A stretch of 64,000 nucleotides of DNA, taken from positions 1 through 64,000 of the forward strand of contig NZ_JAPWHB010000003.1 in the NCBI RefSeq assembly GCF_027214025.1. Reading direction: 5' to 3'. The translations under genes were made by a program, and so were the position numbers. Source of the DNA: Parahoeflea alexandrii (GTDB lineage Bacteria > Pseudomonadota > Alphaproteobacteria > Rhizobiales > Rhizobiaceae). Below are positions 43,546-52,761 of this stretch, one piece after another; the stretch's first letter is position 1; every line of letters starts with the position of its first letter. Under the pieces are notes generated by a model. That model was not told the DNA's origin, did not search any database, and saw only the letters and a program-made list of their open reading frames with translations.

Positions 43546-44577
43546 ATGAAAACCGTATTGAGGCTTCTCGCCACCGCATCGGCCGTGGCATTCGCATCGT
43601 CGGCGGCAATGGCCGCGGGCGAACTGAACGTCTACAACTGGGGCAACTACACCTCGCCCGAAATGATCAAGAAGTTCGAGGAAAAGTTCGACGTCAAGGT
43701 CAACCTGGACGGATACGATTCCAACGAGGCAATGCTCGCCAAGGTCAAGGCCGGCGACACCGGCTACGATATCGTCGTGCCGGGCGATTACATGATCAAG
43801 GTGATGATCGGCGAAGGGCTGCTCGAGGAAGTCAAGCCGAACGAGATGGAGAACTTCAAGAACGTCGATCCGAACTGGGTCGATGTCTGGTGGGATCCGG
43901 GCCGCAATTACTCGATCCCCTACCAGTGGGGCACCACCTCGTTCACCGTCGACACGGCTGTCTATGACGGGGACGTCGATACGCTGGCGCTGCTGTTCGA
44001 TCCGCCGGAAGTGCTCAAGGGCCGGATCAACATGCTCAACGACATGAACGACGTGATCAATGCCGGCCTGCGCTACCTCGGCTACGGGCGCTGCAACGGC
44101 AACCAGGATGAGTTGCGCGAAGTGCTGGCGCTGCTGTCCAAGGCCAAGCCGCACTGGCGGACGATGGATTACGCGGTGATCGAGAAACTGACGTCCAAGG
44201 ACGTCGACATCAGCCAGAGCTGGAACGGCGCCGCGATGCGGGCCCGGGCGCAACGGCCGACACTGAAATACGCCTATCCGAAAGAGGGCTTCACCGGCTG
44301 GATGGACAATGTCGCCGTGCTCAAGGGCGCGCCCAATCTCGACAATGCCAAGCTGTTCATCAACTTCATGATGGACCCGGAAAATGCCGGCCTGACGTCG
44401 AACTTCGCGCGCTACGCCAACGGCATTCTGGGCAGCGACAAGTTCATGGAGCCGGAAATGCTCTCCGCGCCCGAGATCGTGATGCCTGCCAGTGCGCCGG
44501 CGCCCGATTTCGTCACCCCCTGCCCGCAGGAAGTCGTCGATCTTTACAACAAGATCTGGACCCAGCTGAAGCAGTAG
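43546..44577 (+). CDS. Polyamine-type ABC transporter substrate-binding protein (PotD/PotF-like)
   Basis: 343 aa. Sec signal peptide to AMAAG-EL near residue 25; then ELNVYNWGNYTSPEMIKKFE, the classic PotD/PotF start of the mature protein, and YDIVVPGDYMIKVMI. The Trp and acidic residues that clamp the cation in PotD are present in NWGNY and SQSWNG. It should bind putrescine, spermidine or a related amine in the periplasm. Confidence 0.93.
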   Translation: MKTVLRLLATASAVAFASSAAMAAGELNVYNWGNYTSPEMIKKFEEKFDVKVNLDGYDSNEAMLAKVKAGDTGYDIVVPGDYMIKVMIGEGLLEEVKPNEMENFKNVDPNWVDVWWDPGRNYSIPYQWGTTSFTVDTAVYDGDVDTLALLFDPPEVLKGRINMLNDMNDVINAGLRYLGYGRCNGNQDELREVLALLSKAKPHWRTMDYAVIEKLTSKDVDISQSWNGAAMRARAQRPTLKYAYPKEGFTGWMDNVAVLKGAPNLDNAKLFINFMMDPENAGLTSNFARYANGILGSDKFMEPEMLSAPEIVMPASAPAPDFVTPCPQEVVDLYNKIWTQLKQ

Positions 44578-44587
44578 GCCCGAACCC

Positions 44588-44611
44588 GGCGCGCGGCCAC
44601 CCCCGCGCGCC
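44588..44611. other. Intercistronic stem-loop after the receptor gene
   Basis: GGCGCGCGG at 44588-44596 pairs perfectly with CCGCGCGCC at 44603-44611 around a six-base loop, 11 bp after the PotD-like stop. Very GC-rich, without a T-run. Likely stabilises the receptor end of the message or causes partial termination before the amidase gene. Confidence 0.55.
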
Positions 44612-44636
44612 GTCCCCCACCAGAGAAAGATTGTCC

Positions 44637-45869
44637 ATGTCCGACACCGGAAAGGTTGAACCGGCTATGCCCAAGACCGCCCGGCAACTGGGGATCATGC
44701 AAGGGTTTCCACCCCCGCCGGAGAAGCGCCCGACGCTTGCGAACTGGGACCTTCCGCCGTTCAACCGCTGGGCATTCCAGAATGTGCGAAGCCTGATACC
44801 GACCGTGGATGTGTTCCGCGGCTTCGGACCGGCGCGTGCGCTGGAAGAAGCGCCCGTTGATTTCGCCGGCATCCGGTTCGAACGCGAGAACGGCGCGACC
44901 ATTTCCATCGACCGGTTCCTGGGCGAGAGCTATGGCGACGCCTTCCTGGTGATGCATCGCAACCGTATCGTCTTCGAGCGCTATCTCAATGACATGGCGC
45001 CGGAAACGCTGCACCTGTCGCAGTCGGTGGCGAAATCCGTCGTCGGCCTGCTGACCGGGATTCTGGCTGCCGATGGCATGGTCGATCTGCATGCACCGCT
45101 GGCAGACATCGTGCCCGAGCTGGCGCAGTGCGGCTATGCCGATGCGACGCTCGATCAGGTGCTCGACATGCGTTCGGGCGTGCGGTTTACCGAGGACTAC
45201 AACATGCCGGGCAGCGACATGACCCGGATCGACATCGCGTCCGGCTGGCGCCCGCATGTCGTCAGCGTGCCGCGCCCGACAATCCGCGAGGTCATTCTCA
45301 GCCTGCCGAAGCTCAGGCCGCATGGCGGGGCGTTCGAATACCGCTCGATCGAGACGGACGTCGTTGCCTGGGTGCTGGAGCGCGCGGCCGGCAAATCCCT
45401 TGCCGAGCTGGTCAGCCAGCATCTGTGGCAGCCCATCGGCGCCGATCGCGACGCCTATTTCACCGTCGACGAAGCCGGCACCGCGCTTGCCGATGGCGGC
45501 TTCAACGCGACGCTGCGCGACTACGCGCGCCTGGGGATGCTGATGCTCGGGGGCGGGCGGGTCAACGGACGGCAGGTTGTCCCGGCAGCCTGGATAGACG
45601 GTATTCGCAGCGGCAACCGGGAGGTTTTCGGCGATCCCTACACAGCCGTCCTGCCGGGTGGAGCCTACCGCCGCTTCTGGTGGATCCGCGACGCGGACAG
45701 AGGCGATATCTGCGCTCGCGGCGTGTTCGGACAGCTGATCTACGCCGATCCGCAGACCGAATTGCTGGTGGTGAAGCTGTCGACCTGGCCGGATTACGTG
45801 ATTCCGTCGCTGACCCGCGACACGTTCCGCGCCATCGACGCGATCCGGTCGGCTCTGAGCAATCGGTAG
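44637..45869 (+). CDS. Serine beta-lactamase-fold hydrolase (6-aminohexanoate-dimer hydrolase/EstB-like)
   Basis: 410 aa from ATG 44637 (a TTG two codons earlier is possible). The catalytic Ser-x-x-Lys is in LSQSVAKSVVGLL, and the Tyr region FEYRSIETDVVAWVLERAAG is close to that of NylB-type amidases. No signal peptide is seen, so it acts in the cytoplasm. The family cleaves amides, esters or short D-peptides. Following a polyamine-type importer and preceding an amidohydrolase, it probably cleaves an imported amide. Substrate unknown. Confidence 0.82.
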   Translation: MSDTGKVEPAMPKTARQLGIMQGFPPPPEKRPTLANWDLPPFNRWAFQNVRSLIPTVDVFRGFGPARALEEAPVDFAGIRFERENGATISIDRFLGESYGDAFLVMHRNRIVFERYLNDMAPETLHLSQSVAKSVVGLLTGILAADGMVDLHAPLADIVPELAQCGYADATLDQVLDMRSGVRFTEDYNMPGSDMTRIDIASGWRPHVVSVPRPTIREVILSLPKLRPHGGAFEYRSIETDVVAWVLERAAGKSLAELVSQHLWQPIGADRDAYFTVDEAGTALADGGFNATLRDYARLGMLMLGGGRVNGRQVVPAAWIDGIRSGNREVFGDPYTAVLPGGAYRRFWWIRDADRGDICARGVFGQLIYADPQTELLVVKLSTWPDYVIPSLTRDTFRAIDAIRSALSNR

Positions 45870-45918
45870 GCCGTCGGGATCATGAGCTGACAAAGACAAC
45901 AACCAAGGGAGCAGAGCA

Positions 45919-47586
45919 GTGGCAACCGCAGATCTGATCATTACCAACGGTGCTGTGCTGACGATGGACCCGGTCCTGCCACGGGCGGAGGCGGTGGGGG
46001 TCAAGGACGGGCGCATCATCGCGGTCGGCTCGGCTTCCGACATCGCTGGCCTTGCCGGACCAGACACGCAGGTCCTGGATGCCCGCGGAGCGACCGTGCT
46101 GCCCGGCTTCATCGAAAGCCACATGCACCTGTTTGCCGGCGGGGCGGAACTTCAAAACCTGCAGCTCGACGGATGCGCCGACCCGGACCTGCTTGCCAGG
46201 GAGTTGACCGCTTTCGCGGCCAGCAGACCGGATGCGCCGCTTCTCGTCGGGCAGGGCCCGGATTACGGCATCTTCGGCGACACGGCGCCGCGCCTGGTTC
46301 TCGACAAGATCCTGCCCGGTCGGCCGGTGGCGCTGATGGCGCATGATCATCACACGGTCTGGGCCAACACCGCAGCACTTGAGGCGGCGGGCATACTGCA
46401 CGGGCTCAAGACCTCCGACGGGCACGAGGTGGTGATGGGCGCCGACGGTCTTGCCACGGGCACATTGCTGGAACCGGAGGCCTACAGCCCGGTGATGCGG
46501 CTTGGCGGACAGGAGCGGACCATGCTGGGCCTCGCCAGCGGCCGCGAACCGGACCCCGCCCCGTCGAAAGCCGAACGCGCCGTCGACCTGGCCCATCTCA
46601 GACGCGGGCTGGCGCACGCGGCGAGACACGGCATCACCTCGATCGTCAACATGGACGGCAATGTCTACACGCTGGACCTGCTCGAAGAGCTCCGTTCCGC
46701 GGGGGAGCTGACCGCCCGCGTGCGGGTGCCGTTCCACTATGTCCCCGACATGAAGCCCGATGACCTTGAGACCGCGCTTACCATGCGCGCCCGCTGGTCG
46801 GACGAGTGGCTGGCGTCGGGGTTCGTGAAATTCTTCATGGACGGGGTCATCGACAGCCGCACCGCCTTCATGAAGCAGGATTACCCCGGCCAACCCGGAT
46901 ACCGCTCGCACGGGCGGTTTTCGGCGGAGACATTCGCCGGGCTTGCGACGCGGATCGATGCGATGGGACTGCAGATCGCGGTGCATGCGATCGGTGACGC
47001 GGCAGTGGCCCGGGTGCTGGACGGCTACGCAGCGGTGCGCGCGGCGAATGGCGCGTCGGGCCTGCGTCATCGCATCGAGCATCTCGAGCTGGTCGATGAC
47101 AATGATTTCGCCCGCATCGCCGAGCTCGACGTGGTTGCCTCGATCCAGCCGCCGCACGCGCCGGGATGCAGCGGCCTGCCGCTGGAGCCGACCCTGAGCA
47201 ATATCGGCCGCGACCGGTGGGGCGACGCCTTTGCCTGGCAGAAGATCGCCGCCACTGGTGCCGCGATCGCACTGGCCTCGGACTGGCCGGTCTCGGACAT
47301 CTCGATTCTCAAGGGGATCCACGCGGCCGTGACGCGGGCCGCATGGACGCCGGAGGTGCCGGATCAGCGGTTCTCGCTCGACGCCGCACTCAGGGGCTAC
47401 ACGATCGGCGGCGCCTATGCCGAGCGGAGCGACAGCTACAAGGGCTCCCTCGAAACCGGCAAGGTGGCGGATCTGGTGATCCTCGACCGGGATATCACGG
47501 CCATCGCCGATCACGACGAGATCAAGGATGTCGCGGTCGTCTCGACGATCTGCGGCGGACGGGTGGTGTTCCGGGCCGACGACTGA
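45919..47586 (+). CDS. Amidohydrolase family 3 protein (YtcJ-like)
   Basis: 555 aa, GTG start at 45919 after AAGGGAGC. Motifs in order: LPGFIESHMHLFAGG with the metal HxH, FVKFFMDGVIDSRTAF with the bridging Lys, HAIGDAAV and HRIEHLE metal His residues, and ALASDWPVSD with the catalytic Asp. Members hydrolyse N-formyl or N-acyl bonds and cyclic amides, usually with zinc. Last gene of the LuxR-Pot-amidase run. Two hydrolases in one transport operon suggest stepwise release of amine and acid from a blocked amide. Confidence 0.88.
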   Translation: MATADLIITNGAVLTMDPVLPRAEAVGVKDGRIIAVGSASDIAGLAGPDTQVLDARGATVLPGFIESHMHLFAGGAELQNLQLDGCADPDLLARELTAFAASRPDAPLLVGQGPDYGIFGDTAPRLVLDKILPGRPVALMAHDHHTVWANTAALEAAGILHGLKTSDGHEVVMGADGLATGTLLEPEAYSPVMRLGGQERTMLGLASGREPDPAPSKAERAVDLAHLRRGLAHAARHGITSIVNMDGNVYTLDLLEELRSAGELTARVRVPFHYVPDMKPDDLETALTMRARWSDEWLASGFVKFFMDGVIDSRTAFMKQDYPGQPGYRSHGRFSAETFAGLATRIDAMGLQIAVHAIGDAAVARVLDGYAAVRAANGASGLRHRIEHLELVDDNDFARIAELDVVASIQPPHAPGCSGLPLEPTLSNIGRDRWGDAFAWQKIAATGAAIALASDWPVSDISILKGIHAAVTRAAWTPEVPDQRFSLDAALRGYTIGGAYAERSDSYKGSLETGKVADLVILDRDITAIADHDEIKDVAVVSTICGGRVVFRADD

Positions 47587-47612
47587 GAGCCGGCAGAAAG
47601 CCCGGAGGTGGA

Positions 47613-47637
47613 ACCGGCGGAACCTTTGCCCGCCGGT
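47613..47637. terminator. Hairpin between convergent amidohydrolase and flavin reductase genes
   Basis: ACCGGCGG at 47613-47620 pairs with CCGCCGGT at 47630-47637 over a nine-base loop. It lies in the 60-bp gap between two converging stops and could serve both strands. No T-run follows. Confidence 0.45.
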
Positions 47638-47646
47638 CCTGCAATG

Positions 47647-48186
47647 TCAGTCCGCCAGGCCGCGGAAGGCGCCGTTCCAGTAGATCATCGCACCCTGGCC
47701 TGGCCGTGTCCGGATCTCCTGCACGCGCCCGATGACGATCGAGTGAGTGGCGCGGTCGATCATCTCCTCGACCGTGCAGTCGATGCCGACCACCGCGTCC
47801 TCGAGCAGAAGCGCACCGGTCCTTGCCGTTGCCCAAGACGCCCCTTCGTATCGCTCGGGGCCCTTGGCACCGCCGAAACCGGTGAAGCGTTCGGCAACCG
47901 CCTGGTGACCGGCGCCGAGCACCGACCAGCCAAAGCAACCGTATCGCTCGATCAGCGGCCATGTCGACGAGGCGCGGTTGACGCAGGCCAGCAGCAGTGG
48001 CGGATCCGCCGACAGCGAGATGGCGGACGTCACCACCAGTCCCGACCGGTCGTCACCCGTGCCCGCGGTCAGGACGCTGACATTGCCGACGAAATTCCGC
48101 ATGGCATCGCGGAACTCGCCGGCGGAGGGCAGACGCTCGATGACGGCGTCCACGCCTCCCGCGCGCTCAGCGGATGCCTGCGGCAT
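47647..48186 (-). CDS. Flavin reductase of a two-component monooxygenase
   Basis: 179 aa. Flavin-reductase-like fold: FVGNVSVLTAGTGDDRSG, TSAISLSADPPLLLACVNR and GRVQEIRTRPG before the C-terminus. It reduces FMN or FAD with NAD(P)H and hands reduced flavin to the monooxygenase encoded upstream, which it overlaps by 20 bp. A second, more distant reductase is at 55957. Confidence 0.88.
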   Translation of the reverse strand: MPQASAERAGGVDAVIERLPSAGEFRDAMRNFVGNVSVLTAGTGDDRSGLVVTSAISLSADPPLLLACVNRASSTWPLIERYGCFGWSVLGAGHQAVAERFTGFGGAKGPERYEGASWATARTGALLLEDAVVGIDCTVEEMIDRATHSIVIGRVQEIRTRPGQGAMIYWNGAFRGLAD

Positions 48187-49258
48187 CGAGCTTGGGCAGG
48201 ACAGTGTCGCGGAAATAGGGGAATTCCTTGACGTAATCGACGAACGACAGGGTGGTGCCGGCGAAGCCTGCGCGATGCAGCGACAGGATGCCTTCGGCCA
48301 CCTGGTCGGGCGTGCCGATCAGCGGGAAACCGCCATGGCCCATGGCGAAGCGGTCGCGGATCAGTGCCAGCAGATCATGCGGGAAGCTGTGCGCATGGGC
48401 GAATTGCAGGCGCACGAGATTGTCGACGGCTTCCCAGTCGGCATTGGTCTTGGCGGTGTGCTCGAGATAGGCGAGCGCCTCCTCCTCGGTCGGACGGCAG
48501 ATGACATGGGAGAAGGTCAGCACATCGACCTTGCGGTTCTTGGCCTTCGCCTGGTCCTTGAGTTCCTTGATCTCTTCGGTCGAGCGGGCCAGGTCGATGG
48601 CCGGGGTGAACAGGAAGTTGGCGTTGTCGGTGGCAAATTCCCGGCCCTGCGGCGAACCCGCGGCATTGATGATCGGCACATTGCCGCGGACCGGCAGCGG
48701 GTCACCGTGCACGCCCTTGAGCTTGAAGTATTTTCCGTCCCAGTCGAAATAGTCGGTCGACGCCCAGAGCTTGCGGACGACGTCAAACCATTCCTGGGCA
48801 TAGCCGTAGCGGGTTTCGTGATCGTCGGGCAGGCTGAGGCCGAGCGCCTCGTATTCCGGCTTGTTCCAGCCCGCGACGATGTTGAGGCCGGCGCGGCCGT
48901 TGCCGATGTGATCGATCGTGGCGATCTGCTTGGCCACCACCACCGGGTGATTGGCCGCGGTATGGATGGTGGCAAACACCGAGATGTTGCTTGTGGAGGC
49001 CAGCAGGCCGGCCGCCCAGGTCATGGTCTCGAGCACACCGCCGTGAAAATCGGTTTCGCCGCCATAGCCGATCCAGCGGGCGATCGGCAGCATGAAATCA
49101 ATGCCCGCATCATCGAGCAGGCGGCCGAGGGCGAGATTGTTTTCCCAGGAGTTGACCCACCGCTCCTCGACCTTGGTCACGCTCATCCCGGATGAGCAGT
49201 TGGATGAGAATGTGCCGAGAAAAAAGCGGTCATCCGCCAGCATCATGTTCCTTGTCAT
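48167..49258 (-). CDS. LLM-class flavin-dependent monooxygenase (RutA/SfnG-like)
   Basis: 363 aa; AAAGGA precedes the ATG. A luciferase-like barrel: IARWIGYGGETDFHGGVLETM, IATIDHIGNGRAGLNIVAGW and NKPEYEALG match the RutA/SsuD branch. It uses reduced flavin from the neighbouring reductase to insert oxygen, opening a C-N, C-S or ring bond. RutA opens uracil, but no other rut gene is present, so the substrate is left open. Divergent from the MarR gene at 49367. Confidence 0.88.
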   Translation of the reverse strand: MTRNMMLADDRFFLGTFSSNCSSGMSVTKVEERWVNSWENNLALGRLLDDAGIDFMLPIARWIGYGGETDFHGGVLETMTWAAGLLASTSNISVFATIHTAANHPVVVAKQIATIDHIGNGRAGLNIVAGWNKPEYEALGLSLPDDHETRYGYAQEWFDVVRKLWASTDYFDWDGKYFKLKGVHGDPLPVRGNVPIINAAGSPQGREFATDNANFLFTPAIDLARSTEEIKELKDQAKAKNRKVDVLTFSHVICRPTEEEALAYLEHTAKTNADWEAVDNLVRLQFAHAHSFPHDLLALIRDRFAMGHGGFPLIGTPDQVAEGILSLHRAGFAGTTLSFVDYVKEFPYFRDTVLPKLDAAGIR

Positions 49259-49288
49259 AGTCGCTGTTCCTTTTTGGTTTTAATTTAT

Positions 49289-49303
49289 GATAGAAATCCT
49301 ATC
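49289..49303. promoter_or_regulatory. MarR-type operator
   Basis: GATAG-aaatc-CTATC is a perfect five-base inverted repeat at 49289-49303, flanked by TTTTAA and TTAAAA that extend the symmetry. It sits in the 108-bp divergent space between the monooxygenase and the MarR gene, so the regulator probably represses both. Confidence 0.5.
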
Positions 49304-49366
49304 TTAAAATGGCATTGCGTCAATATGCTTTAAGAGTAAAATTTGATGGAGATTAGGGAGTGCTCC

Positions 49367-49921
49367 ATGATGAACGGCTCAACGCCACCCGACGACAAAC
49401 CAGCCCATGGCGAACTGGACTATCGCTGGCACCTGGCCAAGAGCGATGTCGAGGTCAGCACGACCGAGCTGGAGTTTGCGCTGATGCGCACGTTCGAGGG
49501 CTTCGGCCGATGGCAATCGGAATGCCTGGCGGGCGTGGTGGATGTAGCTGCCTCGGGCCCGGAGAATGCGCTGCTGCACATCATCCGGATGAACGAGCGC
49601 CCGAAGACCATCAAGGACCTGGCGCGGTTGACCAACCGGGATGATGTCCCAAATATCCAGTACAGCCTGCGAAAGCTGATCGGCGCCGGGCTGGTTCACC
49701 GGGAAGGGTCAGGCCGGTCGGGTGTGACCTACCAGGTCACTGACAAGGGCCGCGCCGTCACCGAGGCCTACGGCGACTTGCGCAGGCGCCTGCTCATCGC
49801 AGCCGTCGCCGATGTTCCGGATCTGGCCGAGCGATTGCGCGCGGCCACGCAGACGCTCAATCTGCTCTCGGGCATTTACGAGGAAGTGTCACGCGTCGCG
49901 GCAACCCATCGCCGCCGCTGA
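49367..49921 (+). CDS. MarR-type winged-helix transcriptional regulator
   Basis: 184 aa from the ATG at 49367 with AGGGAG upstream; earlier in-frame starts at 49343 and 49346 cannot be excluded. Winged helix region AASGPENALLHIIRMNE, then LARLTNRDDVPNIQYSLRKL and a wing with GRSGVTYQVTDKGRA. It is a paralogue of the regulator at 4434. Probably represses the divergent flavin monooxygenase pair until its aromatic or heterocyclic substrate appears. Confidence 0.86.
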   Translation: MMNGSTPPDDKPAHGELDYRWHLAKSDVEVSTTELEFALMRTFEGFGRWQSECLAGVVDVAASGPENALLHIIRMNERPKTIKDLARLTNRDDVPNIQYSLRKLIGAGLVHREGSGRSGVTYQVTDKGRAVTEAYGDLRRRLLIAAVADVPDLAERLRAATQTLNLLSGIYEEVSRVAATHRRR

Positions 49922-50088
49922 ACCGGGCAATGCATGCCGCCCACAAATGGGTTCATTTGAGTAATAACGTGCATGCATGCATTCAATCGTTTGCAGCGAG
50001 TTTTGCGCATCTGATCAGATCCGCGGCGCTGCAGCGCCAACGGCGCGGTCCTGGCACCTGATACGGATCCGCCGGGTAGGGAGTCATC

Positions 50089-51006
50089 ATGAAGGTCAAC
50101 CATGTTGAAACGATCGTTGCCATTGCCGAGGCGGGCAGTTTGCGCGCGGCGGCGCGAACGCTGCAGAAATCCCAGCCGGCACTGACGAAGACGCTGAAGC
50201 AGGCTGAGGAGGAACTGGGCGCCAAGATCTTCGCCCGCGCGGCGCGCGGGGTGGAACCGACCGAGATCGGGCGCAAGATCATTGCCCGGGCGCGCATGAT
50301 CAGCGCCGAGTTCCGCAAGCTTGACGAGGATATCCGCCAGATCCAGGGAGACGGCTCGGGCAATCTGCACGTCATCGTCTCGCCGCTGGCTGCGGTCCGC
50401 ATCGTGCCGCAGGTAATGGACCGGTTTCGCAGGCAGTTCCCGCATGTGCACCTGCAGGTGGCCGGCGGACATCCTCCGGCAGCACTTGCGGTGCTGCGCT
50501 CGGGAGAGGCCGACCTGGTGATCGGCCCCGTCCCGGGCAAGGACGACCGGGCGGGCCTGACGATACGCAACCTGTTGAAAACACCGCTGGCGGTCATCAC
50601 CGGCAAGGGATCGCGGTATGCCGCGGCCACCAGGCTGGCCGAACTCGGCGGCGCCGAGTGGATCATGGTCGGCCCCAGGAAGCGCAGCTTCGGCATAGCG
50701 GCGGATTTCGTCGCCGCGGGCCTACCGGTGCCAGACCCGATCACCACCTCGGACTCTATCACTTCGCTCTTGGCGATGATCGAGGGGAGCGACAGGCTGT
50801 GTTCCTTCCCGGCATTGATGCTTGAGGAGATCCTGCCGCGCTGGCAGATCGTCGCGCTTGCGCTCGCCGATCCCGTCGGACCGGTACAGATCGGGCTGAT
50901 TTCGCTGGCCGACCGGCCGCTCACACCCGCGGGTCAGGCTTTCGCCGACGCGGTGGTCAACCGGGCCAGGCTTCTCGTGCCGGCGTCGAGCGATAACCAA
51001 CAGTGA
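50089..51006 (+). CDS. LysR-family transcriptional regulator
   Basis: 305 aa. Winged helix at the N-terminus (HVETIVAIAEAGSLRAAART, SQPALTKTLKQAEEELG) and an effector domain from about residue 90. The layout resembles the CbbR/GbpR-like group that regulates sugar or sulfur-compound uptake, but orthology is not claimed. It lies in the same direction and directly upstream of the sulfatase/TAXI-TRAP genes with a 90-bp gap. Confidence 0.9.
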   Translation: MKVNHVETIVAIAEAGSLRAAARTLQKSQPALTKTLKQAEEELGAKIFARAARGVEPTEIGRKIIARARMISAEFRKLDEDIRQIQGDGSGNLHVIVSPLAAVRIVPQVMDRFRRQFPHVHLQVAGGHPPAALAVLRSGEADLVIGPVPGKDDRAGLTIRNLLKTPLAVITGKGSRYAAATRLAELGGAEWIMVGPRKRSFGIAADFVAAGLPVPDPITTSDSITSLLAMIEGSDRLCSFPALMLEEILPRWQIVALALADPVGPVQIGLISLADRPLTPAGQAFADAVVNRARLLVPASSDNQQ

Positions 51007-51007
51007 T

Positions 51008-51026
51008 ACGAATGAACAAAATTCGT
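51008..51026. promoter_or_regulatory. Inverted-repeat operator upstream of the sulfatase-like gene
   Basis: ACGAAT at 51008-51013 and ATTCGT at 51021-51026 form a perfect inverted repeat with a 7-bp spacer, between the LysR stop and the sulfatase-like gene. A site for the LysR protein is inferred. Confidence 0.35.
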
Positions 51027-51096
51027 TTCAAGGCTATCGGTATCCTTGCTAAGGTTTTTCACCCCGGGCGCAGATCCGGACGTCTCGGGAGGACAC

Positions 51097-52761
51097 ATGA
51101 ACATCCTGTTCATCATGTATGACCAGCTCAGGTTCGATTACCTGAGCTGCGCGGGACATCCGCATCTTCACACGCCGAATTTTGACCGGCTGGCGGCAAT
51201 GGGTGTGCGCTTCACCCAAGCCTATGTGCAGTCTCCGATCTGCGGTGCAAGCCGGATGAGCTTCTACACCGGCCGCTACACCTCCTCGCACGGGGCGCAA
51301 TGGAACGGGTTTCCGCTGCGGGTGGGCGAAGTGACGCTGGGCGATCATCTGCGCAAGCTCGGCATGGACTCCTGGCTGCTCGGCAAGACCCACATGAAGG
51401 TGGACGCGGAAGGCATGACCCGGCTTGGCCTGAGCCCGGACACGATCATCGGCGCGCGCCAGTCGGAATGCGGCTTCGACGCCTTCATCCGGGATGACGG
51501 ATTGTGGGGTGCGGGACCGGATGGGTTCTACGATTCCAAGCGCTCGCCCTACAACGAGTACTTGAAGTCCAAGGGCTATGACGGCGACAACCCCTGGGCG
51601 GATTACGCCAATGCCGGTGTCGACGCGGACGGCAACATGGCCAGCGGCTGGATGTTCATGAATGCCGACAAGCAGGCCAACATCCGCGAGGAAGACAGCG
51701 AAACGCCGTGGCTGACCTCCGAGACGATCCGGTTCCTGGACCAGGCGGAAGGCAACTGGCTGGCGCATGTGAGCTTCATCAAGCCGCACTGGCCCTATAT
51801 CGTACCGGCGCCCTACCACGACATGTTCGGTCCCAACAACGTGCCGGCGGCGCAACGTCATGAAGCCGAGCGCCAGGATCCCCATCCGGTCTACGGCGCG
51901 TTCATGAACAACAAGATCGCGCAGGCCTTCCAGCGTGACGAGGTCCGCGAGAAGGTGATCCCGGCCTATATGGGCCTGATCAAGCAGTGCGACGACCAGC
52001 TCGGCCGGCTGCTCGACCATCTTGAGGCGACCGGGCGGATCAAGGACACGATGATCGTGGTCACATCCGACCATGGCGACTATCTCGGCGACCACTGGCT
52101 CGGCGAGAAGGACCTGTTTCACGAACCGTCGGTGAAGATCCCGCTGATCATCTACGACCCGCGCCGCGAAGCCGACGCCACCCGCGGCACCATTTGCGAC
52201 GCGCTGGTCGAGAGCATCGACCTGGCGGCAACCTTCGTCGAAGCCGCCGGTGGCAAGGTGCCCGGGCACATCATCGAAGGCCGTTCGCTGATGCCGTGGC
52301 TCAATGGCGAGACGCCGGAGGACTGGCGCGATTTCGTGATCAGCGAATACGACTACTCGGTCACGCCGATGCGCACGGTGCTGGGCGTCAGCGCCGACGA
52401 TGCGCGGCTGTTCATGGTCCATGACGGGCGCTACAAGCTGATCCACGCCGAAGGCGGGTTCCGGCCGATGCTGTTCGACACACTCAATGACCCGGACGAG
52501 TTCTTCGACCTCGGTGGCAAGCCCGGGCATGAGGCGGTGATCGCGGAGCTTTACGAAAAGCTGGCGCGCTGGAGCCGCCGTAACGCCCAAAGGGTGACGC
52601 GGTCCGACGACGACATCGAAGCGATGCGCGGCGCCTCGGCACGCAAGGGCATCCTTCCGTTCCTGGTGGATGGTTCGGAGGTGCCTGAGGAACTGACGGC
52701 AAAATACCGGGGGCCGGCACGGCAGATCCACCTGGAGACGGAGCCGGGCGACCATGACTGA
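51097..52761 (+). CDS. Sulfatase/phosphonate monoester hydrolase-like enzyme
   Basis: 554 aa from MNILFIMYDQ; GGGAGGA stands just upstream of this ATG. Alkaline-phosphatase superfamily with metal ligands in MYDQLRFD, the formylglycine site C49-G-A-S-R, HGDYLGDHWLGEKDLFHE for the second metal cluster, and LFDTLNDPDEFFDL at the C-terminus, as in phosphonate monoester hydrolases. Cys49 must be converted to formylglycine by a maturase not encoded here. No signal peptide, so it works on a substrate already imported, presumably by the TAXI system downstream. It could equally be an aryl or alkyl sulfatase. Confidence 0.86.
   Translation: MNILFIMYDQLRFDYLSCAGHPHLHTPNFDRLAAMGVRFTQAYVQSPICGASRMSFYTGRYTSSHGAQWNGFPLRVGEVTLGDHLRKLGMDSWLLGKTHMKVDAEGMTRLGLSPDTIIGARQSECGFDAFIRDDGLWGAGPDGFYDSKRSPYNEYLKSKGYDGDNPWADYANAGVDADGNMASGWMFMNADKQANIREEDSETPWLTSETIRFLDQAEGNWLAHVSFIKPHWPYIVPAPYHDMFGPNNVPAAQRHEAERQDPHPVYGAFMNNKIAQAFQRDEVREKVIPAYMGLIKQCDDQLGRLLDHLEATGRIKDTMIVVTSDHGDYLGDHWLGEKDLFHEPSVKIPLIIYDPRREADATRGTICDALVESIDLAATFVEAAGGKVPGHIIEGRSLMPWLNGETPEDWRDFVISEYDYSVTPMRTVLGVSADDARLFMVHDGRYKLIHAEGGFRPMLFDTLNDPDEFFDLGGKPGHEAVIAELYEKLARWSRRNAQRVTRSDDDIEAMRGASARKGILPFLVDGSEVPEELTAKYRGPARQIHLETEPGDHD

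Noticed and set aside
49970-49981. Perfect palindrome TGCATGCATGCA upstream of the LysR gene
   Set aside because: It is a simple TGCA repeat in the tail of an intergenic region; no symmetry extends beyond it and it may be chance.
51049-52755. 568-codon frame antisense to the sulfatase-like gene
   Set aside because: The opposite strand carries clear metal-site and formylglycine motifs; the antisense product shows only low-complexity Arg/Val/Asp-rich sequence.
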